Source: Edaphochlamys debaryana (taxonomy: Eukaryota > Chlorophyta > Chlorophyceae > Chlamydomonadales). Taken from it: 64,000 bases of DNA. A program made the translations under genes and the position numbers. The notes under the pieces are model-generated. The model saw only the letters and a program-made list of their open reading frames with translations. It did not search any database and was not told where the DNA came from. How positions within the stretch are numbered: the first letter of the stretch is position 1; the number at the start of each line of letters is the position of its first letter. Location: contig JAEHOE010000076.1 in the NCBI GenBank assembly GCA_016858145.1, forward strand, positions 62,001-126,000. Reading direction: 5' to 3'. This document shows positions 1 through 9,375 of this stretch, one piece after another.

Positions 1-2449
1 GCCGCCGCCCTGGCGGCTGCCGGGTGTGGCCCCCGCTGGTACAGCTGCCGCCTGGTGGGGTACGACCCGGCCTCAGGTGGGGACAGGCCTAGCGGGGGGC
101 TGGAGTGGGACACGGGGCAAGGGCTCTGTCAGGGCTAGCACATCCCCCATCACTCGGTCTCTGTCAGGCTTCCGAGCTCGGTTGGTCTACCGGACTCGCG
201 CAGGGGGGGCAACGCTTCAGCACTCATCCTTCCCCCCGCCGCCCTCCCAGGCACCCACCAGGTGGAGTACGACCCGGGGCAGCGGCTGGAGGAGTGGCAG
301 GTGAGGGGTGTGGTTGAGGTGGGAAGGACGGGGAAGGGCGTACATGCGAAGGCTGGGCGGGGAGGTCTCCAGAGCGCCGCCACATCATGGATCCCACCAT
401 TCCCGCACGGGCGGTTCCCCCTTCAGTTTCCCAGCCCTGCCTGCTCACCCTCTCCTCCCCTGCCCCCCCCCATTTCCCCTCGAAGCTCGAGGGCGAGGAC
501 CACAGCCTGCTGCACCTGGCCACGTGCCACGTGCACGTGGGGGACCAGCCGCCGCCAGCCGCGTCCGCCGCGGCAGCGGGCGGCAAGGCGGGCGTGGAGC
601 GGCCGAGGCTGGACGGGGCCTTTGCCAACAGCCTGCCGGTGAGGGCATGCTGGAGCTGCGTGGAAGCGGGACGGCGTGTTGCCATACACACCCCGTTAAA
701 CGGCAGTGCGCCGCCAGCAGCTGCCCGTAGTGCCCCTCCGCGCTCAGTCCGCCGACAACTCAACACCTGGTTGCCCCCGGTGCTGCTTGGCCCCCCTCCT
801 CCACCCTGCAGGCGGTGCCCTCAGACGTGCCCCAGCTGGTGGCCTCCCTGCTGCCCGCCCTGCGCCGGGGCGGCGGCGGCAGCGAGCAGGCCGCCGCCGA
901 GGGGACTGAGGAGGCTGCCGGCGCCGCCGCAGCCCCGTCAGAGCCCACAGCTGCCGCCTTGGAGGAGGCCGGGCAGGAGCAGGGTCTCCAGGCTTCCGCC
1001 GCAGCAGCCGGCGGGACCGAGCAGGTCCAGGCGCAGGCGCAGGCGCCAGAGGAGGGCGTTGCCGGTGGGCAGGCCGCTGCAGCAGCAGCAGCCGCAGCCG
1101 CGCCGGCAGTGCCTTCGGCTGTGGGGGAGGCTGCAGGTGTATCTGGGGTAGAGGCGCAAGTAGGACCGCCAGCAGGTGCCGAGGCAGGCGCCGCTGCAGT
1201 GGTGGAGGGGAGTACTTGCGCCGGGGAGCCAATTCCAGATCCTCTAGCGGCGACTGGTGGGCCCGAGTCAACAGGCCCTGCGCCCATGGACCTGGATGGT
1301 CCCCCGCTGGCCCCGACGGCTCTGGACGCAGGGGCGGCGGTGGCGACACAGGCCGCGGTGGCAGACCTCGAGGCGGGGGTGGCTGGAATGGAGGTCTCAG
1401 CCGCGGGCGAAGAGGCGCCGGGGGCCCGAGCGAGCGCTCTCGGTAGCGCAACGGAAGCAGCAGGGGGCGACGGCACTGGGGATGGGAGCCAGGCCGCCCC
1501 AGCCTCGGGGGCTGCAGAGCCATCCGAGGCTGCAGCTCAGGGCCCCTGGGCCCCGGCCGCGGACGAAGAGGCACCGGGGGCAACTGCAAATGCTCCAGAT
1601 ACTGGAACGGGTGCAGCCGACGGCCCTGGCAGCCAGGCCGCTGCAGTCGCGGGGGCGGCGGACGCACCCAGTGCGACAGGGCAAGGCCCTGGGGTCCCGG
1701 CCGAGCCGCTGGACCCAGGGGCGCCTCAGCCCATGCTTCTTGAGCCGACAGCTGCACCCACTGTGCAGAGCTCGCAGCCTGGCCCCGGCCACACCTCGGC
1801 TGCGCCTGGAGGCGGGGACAGGGGAGCCGGCAGCGAAGGAGCCACGCCGATGGAGGTGGAGGGCGGCCCGGCCGCGGCAGCGGCGGCAGTCCATGCACCA
1901 ACCGTCGCAAGCCCGGGCGAGGCCAACGGGCTGGGGCAAGTGGCTTCCACTGCTGCTGCTGCTCCGCAGCCCGCAGCGGAAGGCGCGCCAACGGGGCCGC
2001 GGTTGGACGCGGCTTCCCCGCCTCTCCAGTCTGCGGCCCCAACCCAGACGGAGCACTCCGCCATCCCCCAGCCCGCTGCGGAGCAACGTCCTCTACTCAC
2101 CCAAGTGGCAGCCGCAAAGGCTGTAGCCGTACAGGCGCAAGCAGCACTGGCGGCTGCCCTGCAGTCGGCCGGCCCACTAGCAGATGAGGAGGAGGAGGAG
2201 TGGGAGGACCCAGCCGAGGCCGCGCGGCTGTGCGGCATGCTGCTGGAGCTGGAGGCTCGGTCGCACGAGCTCAAGGTGCCCGAGGGCGCTCGGCTCAACA
2301 TGATGTTCGCGGCGCCCCTAGCGGGGCCGCCCGAGCTGAGCAGCCTGCTTATGAAGGTGCAGACTGCCAACGCCAACGCCGCCGCCTCAGCAGCAGCAAG
2401 GGGCGCCACGGCGAAGGCGGCGGGAACGCAGCCGCTAGGCCAGCGGTGA
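1..2449 (+). CDS. Tudor-like domain protein, C-terminal part
   Basis: The gene enters the window already in frame. Exons 1-76, 251-300, 486-638 and 812-2449 join with matching phases and end at TGA 2447-2449. The first two exons read RWYSCRLVGYDPASG and THQVEYDPGQRLEEW. This is the pattern of a Tudor/PWWP-type beta-barrel (W-Y-x-x-x-[LV]-x-x-[YF]-[DE]-P-x-[ST]-G, then H-x-[VI]-x-Y-D), usually a chromatin or methyl-mark reader. The last exon (about 545 residues) is low-complexity Ala/Gly/Pro/Glu sequence with three spaced P-M-x-[LV]-[DE] motifs, then an acidic patch DEEEEEWEDP and a short helical, more ordered C-terminus. The family of the whole protein is not recognised because the N-terminus is missing. 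The exon structure is well supported; the Tudor assignment is inferred from one short motif. Confidence 0.6.
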
Positions 2450-3350
2450 CGGCATGCAGCCAGGGTCTTAAGGCTGTTAGTAAAGAGCAGGTGTGGGCGA
2501 CTAACGGGTGTGAGTGGCAGAGGAGCTGAGCTGGTGTGATGAGCTGTGCCGTGGCGCACGTTGGCCGACGGCCACCGTTGTGCTGACCCTTGGTCCGGGC
2601 CGGGTTGCGGAGGGTTGGACGGGGCAGAGCGCTGCAAAGCTGGTGTGTGTGGTGAGGGACTGGTGTGTGGGGTGACGAGCACGTGCGACTTGGTGGTAAT
2701 GACGAGCGAGCATGTGAAGCGGGATGGCAAGGAGGGCCGGTGGTGAGCTGGTGCCAGGGGACCGCTGGGGAGGACCGCCCCATCACCAACCTTGTCGGAC
2801 TAGTCAGGTTGGCACAGGTTGGCACTATGACTCGAGCGCGCCATACATGCAGAGAAGCTGAACACCTGGGCAAGGTAGCAGAAGTGCAGACCCTTGGATC
2901 GCCCCCTTGCAGGGCCCTGGCCTCGCGTTGCGGCAGCGGCTACAATGACGCGTTCAGCTGCATCCCCCGTCAACATACTGACTACGCTGCATGGTCCCTG
3001 CGAGCACAGAACGCCCCCTTGCAGGGCCCAGACCCCTGAGCCCCACAGAGCTACGGCTTCGCACACCGCCAGCAGACCAGGAGAGATGAGATGAGATGTC
3101 CGTGTTTGGGCCTCGCCCCCCAAAAAGCCGCCTCGCGGCGGGGTTCCAAAGTCGTAAGAAGTGTGTCCAGCGGCCCCTTGGACCCTGGTGCGCGCCTGTG
3201 CGCATGTATGAACGCTACAACGCCGCCACTATGCGCCCCTGACCTCGCAAGGTCGCACTCAATTATTCCCCTAACCTCTCCCACCGCAGTGCTGCACTCG
3301 ACGTTGCTAGCATGAGTTGCTCAGCCGTCAATACAGTAAATTACCGTACG
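2450..3350. other. Intergenic, tail to tail
   Basis: The 3' flanks of the preceding plus-strand gene and of the following minus-strand gene meet here. No credible coding exon and no clear TGTAA signal for the plus-strand gene was seen. The motif GCCCCCTTGCAGGGCC occurs twice, near 2901 and 3010. Confidence 0.4.
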
Positions 3351-3355
3351 TTACA
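3351..3355 (-). terminator. TGTAA polyadenylation signal
   Basis: On the minus strand this reads TGTAA, the usual green-algal poly(A) signal. It lies about 220 bases beyond the stop codon of the membrane-protein gene. Confidence 0.55.
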
Positions 3356-3574
3356 ATGCACTCTAGTACCCCTCAGGTGTATGTGCCCTCCACATACCCG
3401 CGGTTCCTGCCGCGCCGCAAGCTCCTCTGGCCCCAGCGTATTGCCGGCGGGATCCGGCCGCCCCCTCCTCCGGAAGCCGGGCTGGCAAACGCGGCCTGCA
3501 GCACCCGAGCTGGCAGGGTCTGGCCAGCAGCTAGCCAGTGACTCGATTCTTTCGAGCATCAAGCGGGCGACAGC

Positions 3575-6500
3575 TCAGGCCCCCAGGAACCCCGCCGCCG
3601 TTTTAAGGGGCGCTGACTTCTCCTCCACGGTGTTGAAGAGGTCCATGCCTTTGAGGGGGGGGGGGGGGGGGGTAAGGAGCACATGCACAGGGGAGATAGC
3701 TAATGAGAGTGACTGCACTGCCACGTGCCAGACATCCCTTGAGTCTGAGCAGCCTCCCAGCACTGCCAGCAGCCATTGCGCGACTGCGGGTCCCTGCCTC
3801 CCCAGCGCCCCCATGCCGCCCATGTCGACTGACCTCCCCGTATGGCCACCACGTTGAACAGCCCCGCCAGGATTGTGAGGGCGATGGAGAAGGCCATGGC
3901 CAGCGTGTAGCTGTAGATGTCGCAGCCTGGGGGTGGGGGGTTGAAGGGTGAGGAGAGAGGGGTCGAGGCTGGGTGTTGCGCGAAGGCGCAGGGCAGCGGG
4001 CGTAAGAGGTCCACAGCGTGCAAGGCCGAGTGCGTGGAGGGGGGCGACTGGCGGCGCAACGCGAGAGGGAGGCGGGTCAGGCCTGGCCAGAAGCTTGGTG
4101 CCGGGGGATGTTTCCCTAGCTATGCGGCTTGGAACGAAGGAGCAGGGCTCACCGCAGCTGCCCTCCGTGGCGTGCTCGGCGGTGACCACCTCCGCCGCGA
4201 AGCCCACGGGCATGCCGTCCACTGGCGAGGCGGGGGTAAGGGCATGGTTGGGGAGTAGGAGGGTGGGAGGGAAGGGAGCGTTTGTTAGCGAGGCCACCTG
4301 AAGATCACTTTAGCGCTGGGCTAATGCGGCAGGATGGGCGGCTCGTGCGGTCTCAAGCTGCCTCCCAGGGCGGTGCGCACCCGAGTAGTTGGAGGATCGC
4401 GGCGCGAAGCGGCTCATCCACAGCGGCTCCTGCAGGAAGTAGCGCCCAATGTCCCCGGAGTCCACATCGTACCTGCGTGGGGCCAGTGGGTGTGGGTGGG
4501 GAGGGATCTATCGGGCGGAGTGCAGATTCTCCCAGGAGCTACTACGTACACCCTTGGGGCGCGGGGCTGCCATACCGGATGGATGCCTGCCGACCCACAT
4601 CGTCCCAAGCCCGCAGCCCACCTGTACGGTGGCCTGTAGTCCGCCTGGCTGTACGCGTCGCAGTCGAAGCTGTACGACACCGGCGGCTGGGGGCACGTGA
4701 AGGCCGCCCGCTCCGCGTCCGTGGGCTCCCGGCTGCTGCGCAGCGCCCAGCGCGGCACGGGCGGCAGCGCCTGGTCGTCGTAGCCCCCCCGGGGCACCGC
4801 CACGGTCTCTATGCGCAGCAGGCTGCAGCCCACCGCCGACCAGTCGCACAGCTGGAAGAGCTCGCTGCGGGAGCGGAAGCTCAGCGCCTTGGCGCCCGAC
4901 GTGTCCACCTGCACGGGTGCCACGGGCATGCAGCGGGGAGGGGTGGTGTTCTTCGAGGGCTGTTGCTCCGTGCACCGTGCTCCCGCGTTGCGTTGCGCTC
5001 ACGCGCTCAGGCCCTGGTGCGCCCGCCCACCCGCCCGACCCCACCGTGGTGGACTCCAGGTTGGCGGCCGTAAAGACGGCGCTGAGGTTGCCCAGCAGGA
5101 AGGCGCTGCGGTTGAAGCGCACGGCGCTGCCCGCGTCCTCCCACTCGTCCGTGGCGGCGCTGTCTACAAAGGTGCCGACGGCGCCCAGCAGCCCCACGGC
5201 CGCCGCCACGCAGCCGCGCATGGGGCCGGGGAGCAGGCCGGCCAGCTTGGCGGCGCGGTCGGGCAGGCTGCGGGCGGTCCAGGTGAGGTCGGGCGGCGGC
5301 GGGGGCGGCTCGGAGGGGAGGCCCGGCTGGTAGGGGGCGTAGGGCGGGAAGGAGGGCGTGTCGGGGGGGAGCGAGGGCTCGGGGGAGGGGGGAGGCCGGC
5401 GGGAGGGTGGGGATGGGCGGGGCGAGGGCGGGGAGGGGGAGGCGAGGGAGCCGGGAGACGGGGGACGGAAGGGGGGTGGGGGTGCCTGGGAGGGGCTGGG
5501 CGCCGGGGGGCTAGGGCTGGGCGGTGGGCGGGGGCTGGGCGGCGGGCGCGGGCTGGGCGGGGGCCGGGGGCTGGGAGGTGGTGGCGGCGAGGGCGGCAGC
5601 GAGGGCGGCGGCGAGAGCGCCAGCCTGCGCATGTCTATGGTCTGACACGAGGGCGCCCCCACGGGCTCCCACACGGCGTACTGCGTGGAGCTAGGGTGTA
5701 CAGGGCGGGGGAGCGCAGGGCAGCATAGCGGGGGATGAGTCGCAGGCAGCGGACCGTAGAAGTTCACGCGTCATCCGCCGCCTGTCGCCGTCAAACCATA
5801 ACCAACACACCCCTCACTGCATTCCCAGCGAGTTCAGTCACCTCCCCGCTGTGCCGCCCGTCCCCTCGCCTGACTCTCCACACGCCTTACTCCCCGACGC
5901 CCCCCACCCACCTGATGGGCGCCGCGAAGGACACGTAGGTGCTGTTCACAAAGCCCCTGCGCGTCCAGCCCGCGTACAGGCTGGCGTCTGCGTCGCTGGA
6001 GCCCAGGAAGCGGCCCATGCAGTCGTCGTAGGAGCGCGCAGAGCCCAGCGTGCCGCTGCGGGGATGAAGGGGCCAGGAGCAAGAGCGGTCGGGAGAGGGC
6101 GCCGCTAGGTTGGGTGTCACACAGGCGCAGGCTGAAAGGCTCAGGGAGTTGTAGGGCGAGGACCGCAGGGAGCAGGGCACATGCGGACAGTGGACATAGC
6201 TCGCAGGCGGGGGGGCGGCCGAGGGCCCGCGCCAGGCCCAAGCCCCCTGCGCCCCGCTCCGCCTGCTTGCCTGAACTTGACAGCCTGCGCCAGTGCTATG
6301 CAGGTGATGACGAGAGAGAAGATGTTTTCGCTCACCAGCCGGACCCAGCCCTGCGGGTGCGCGCGCATGCCGGGTTGGGTGTTAGCGGCGGTCGGGGTGA
6401 CGCCCGTGACGCTCACGGCGACTGACGGGTGCGGTGGTGACACCGCGTACAGCGCAACACACGCTCCAGCATCCTGTACCCCTCTTCGTCCCCACTTACG

Positions 6501-7517
6501 CCCATCTTCTTCTCGTCTGTCTCTTGGAGCCTGCATAGGGGGGCCACGGCGGAAGCATTTGAGGCAGCTGCGTGTCGAGGCAGGAGACAAGCAGCCCGCC
6601 CCGCATGCATGTATCTCTCCCTCCCCGGACCAGCCTGCTGCACCCCCACCCATGCGCCCTCACTTGGCGTAGGACTGCCCAATGATGGGGAGGGAGAAGA
6701 GCAGCCCGCGCCGCCAGCCTGTGGAGCCGGCCGGGAGGGCAAGCCGGCTTCAGTGAACCATGCCCCTGCACTCCCTCCGCCACAGCACCGCCAGGCGGTG
6801 CCCCCCGCTTGCACCAGCCGACCGGCCCCCCCCTGTCCGCTCCTCCTCCACCCGCGCCCCCACGCCTCCCCGGCCGCTCACCCAGGAAGCCCATGAACAC
6901 GCCCACGGGCACCAGTATGCCCAGCAGGATGGAGGCCAGCAGCGGGCCGAACAGGTAGGGCTGGTGCGCCCGCCGCAGCTGGTCGGCGGCCACGCAGTCG
7001 CTGCGGGGGGGCCGGGGTGGTGAGGGCCCGAGGAGAGGGGCAGGGGGAGGGGTTGGGGAAGGAGGGCTTAAGCACAATCCCGCGCAGTCGAGCCAAAAAA
7101 CTCCAACGGCCTGCACCGCCTGCCCGGCCGCACGCCTGCGCCATGTCCCTTTTGCCGGGGGCCTCTGCCCCAGGCAGGACCCGTCGGGGCGCAGGCAGGC
7201 AGGGCGCGGGCAGGACCCGTCCAGGCAGGACCCGTCCGCCATTCTCCTCCATACGAACCCAAGCTAGTGCCGGTCCCCCTCCTCATGCACTCATACCTGA
7301 TGAAGTCGCCCAGGTCAAGGGCAAACAGGACGATAGCGACGAGCAATTTGAACCCAGTCAGCTTCTCCTTCTTGGCCTCATCTGGCTCAGCCTTGCTGGT
7401 GCTCGCCTGCGGCTGGTCTGGCTGCTTGTCCGGGCTCTCGGCGTCCGGCTCCGCGGGAGTAGGCTCCGGCTCTGGCGCCACTCGAGGCGTCACGCGGATG
7501 ACGTTACGCGCCTCCAT
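3575..7517 (-). CDS. Multi-pass membrane protein with (SP)n-rich ectodomain
   Basis: Twelve exons join in phase to a 636-residue protein: 7297-7517, 6882-7000, 6664-6718, 6500-6530, 6271-6350, 5912-6055, 5045-5690, 4622-4908, 4381-4472, 4153-4221, 3834-3926, 3575-3648. The N-terminus is charged and Pro/Glu-rich. Three hydrophobic segments follow: FKLLVAIVLFALDLGDFI, then PYLFGPLLASILLGILVPVG, then SENIFSLVITCIALAQAV. A large middle part comes next, probably extracytoplasmic. It holds a Ser-Pro/poly-Pro tract typical of volvocine surface proteins (about residues 235-330) and several N-x-S/T sites. A last membrane helix (YSYTLAMAFSIALTILAGLF) precedes a short tail. The intron before exon 6 appears to start with GC. 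The 3' acceptor follows a run of 18 C on the gene strand. No family is recognised with confidence; a channel, scramblase-like or receptor role cannot be told apart from sequence. Confidence 0.7.
7173..7236. repeat. Three copies of a 13-base repeat in intron 1
   Basis: The unit GGCAGGACCCGTC occurs at 7173-7185, 7209-7221 and 7224-7236. All copies lie inside the first intron of the membrane-protein gene. It is a short local tandem or direct repeat, with no evidence of function. Confidence 0.7.
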
Positions 7518-8906
7518 GGCGGAGGGCTGACTCAGCCACGTCTGGGCGGGCCGGTCACGGGGCCGGTCCCCCCGAGTGCTTGGAGGAACGGGACCGCCAG
7601 CTCAGGCTGCCTACGGACCCGTGGCGGGAAGGGCACCGCGTAGGATGAGCAGATCGGAGGGGCAGGAAACATGTACGGTGCTAGCGCAAGGAACTTATGA
7701 GGGGAAAGTGGGTTGGGCCGGGCGGCGAAGTCGGGGCAGTGCCGCTGCAGCAAGGATGGCGTCTGTCCGGACGTGGGTGTGTTGGCGTTACCCACCTCCC
7801 TTAAACGCTTTCGGCTGTGCCAAAACACTGCGTGCCTGGCGCTCCCGAGCGACAGCGCAGACTGAGCCGCTCCCAGGCCTTTCGCGAATGCGGTTTTGGT
7901 GCGGCGCCTACGACTAGTCCTCGCAACCAGCTGAACATAAGCTCGAGTGCGCTTCTCAGCGATGGCACTCCTAAGCCGTGTTGGTAGGCCTGTTGCGATT
8001 GCGACTTGATGTCACCGCTTCACGAAGAGCCGGGCCTATGCATAAGCGCTTGATGATTGGACTGGATAGATTGTAGCACATATTGGCCTGGCTGCGATAG
8101 AGGCACACTTCGAACCTTCGTACTCCCCGACTTCGACACGCGAAGCGACCGAACCCCCCGAGGCCCCCGGCCATGCCGACTCCACCCCGTAACACTTTCC
8201 CGCTTGCTCGAACCTGCGTGTCGCTTTACATGCCCTCCATGGTGGCCAGCGTGCACTTGCGCCCTGAGGTGCGACGGCAACCTCTCGAACTGGGCATCGT
8301 ATCACGACAGTATGCACGCGGCTACTGACCCCCACCGCTAAACAAGCAAAAGGCGGCCATATTAATGCTTTACGCTTCAATGCAGCGTCGTCGCATCCTT
8401 CAAACCCGTAGCCCTTTAATCTCGCTCGGGCCAACGGGCCCTGAGGTCATGTGTCGAACGAATGCCCGACTGTGCGCCTGCCTGCCAGCCTCTTTATTCC
8501 CCCATCCCTTAACGACGCGCACATGTAGCAAAGGAAGCCGTAAAGATCCCTGAAACACGGACTGAGCGTGTGGTTGGTGATGTTTGGGGCTTTATGGGGC
8601 GAGATAGGGCAATTATGAGTATCCATGCACAGCGCCCAGGGCCCCGGACCCCGCTCCCAGGCCAACCCTGTATGCCCTACTCGCTATGGTACTGACCACG
8701 TCACAAAAGCCGCGTTATTCAAGGCAGTCGCGACACGCATGCAAGAATAGCCACAATAAGACAGGACTGGAATTTGATCATGCTAGATGATCCGCACGCG
8801 ACATGCATGGCAGGGGGTCCGCAGACTCCGCACGATGACCAGTTTTGAGTCAGTTCGGTCATCGACAACTCCTGCTTGCAGCCTGCGGATCTGTAGGCTG
8901 TGCCGT
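7518..8906. other. Intergenic: promoter of membrane gene and 3' flank of protease
   Basis: Both neighbouring genes are on the minus strand. The low-coordinate side is the 5' flank of the membrane-protein gene (start at 7517). The high-coordinate side is the 3' flank of the protease (stop at 8907). Base composition is less GC-rich than in the genes. No exon with supporting splice signals was found. Confidence 0.4.
8226..8230 (-). terminator. Possible TGTAA signal of the protease gene
   Basis: TGTAA on the minus strand, about 680 bases past the protease stop. It is the first such motif noticed downstream, so the assignment is tentative. Confidence 0.3.
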
Positions 8907-9375
8907 TTAATGCTTCTCTACGACCTCCACAACACCCCTCGCCAAGCGGCGGCGGCCGTTCGGGTTGGAGAAGAGGCTGTCGCAGTCGAGCGCGTGCCAG
9001 CTGTCCTTGAGGTAGTCCGGCATGTTGCCCCAGCTCACATAGGGCTGGAGCTGGTGGCGCTTCTGCCTGCGGGGCCAGGGACAACGGAATTGTTAGGCAC
9101 TAGTCGCAACCCCGCCCAATCAGTTGCGCACGCCTCTCTAAGGGCCCCTTTCTGACCATCCTGACAACCAAGCCGCGTGCCATGGGCCCCATGGCCCCTT
9201 GCCCGGCATGGCCCGCCCCGCGAGCACGGCACGCACCAGTAGCGGCAGATCTTCTCCGGCTCGCACTGGCTGTCGGTCCACTGCCTCTGCTGGTCACCCG
9301 GCGTGGAGCCCCAATCAAACTGGGGGACGAGGCCGTACTTCTCCTGAAGAGCGCCGCAGCCCGCCTCGTCCAGGC
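8907..9375 (-). repeat. Protease repeat unit 3 (exon pair)
   Basis: Exons 9237-9375 and 8907-9066 form the third unit. It matches unit 1 more closely than unit 2 (STPGDQQ and LKDSW). The last exon diverges after DCDSLF into a basic tail ending at TAA 8907-8909. Confidence 0.85.

Noticed and set aside
744..2042. 432-codon minus-strand frame opposite the Tudor-like gene
   Set aside because: Mirror of the GC-rich low-complexity exon on the other strand; Arg/Pro/Leu-rich with no protein-like pattern.
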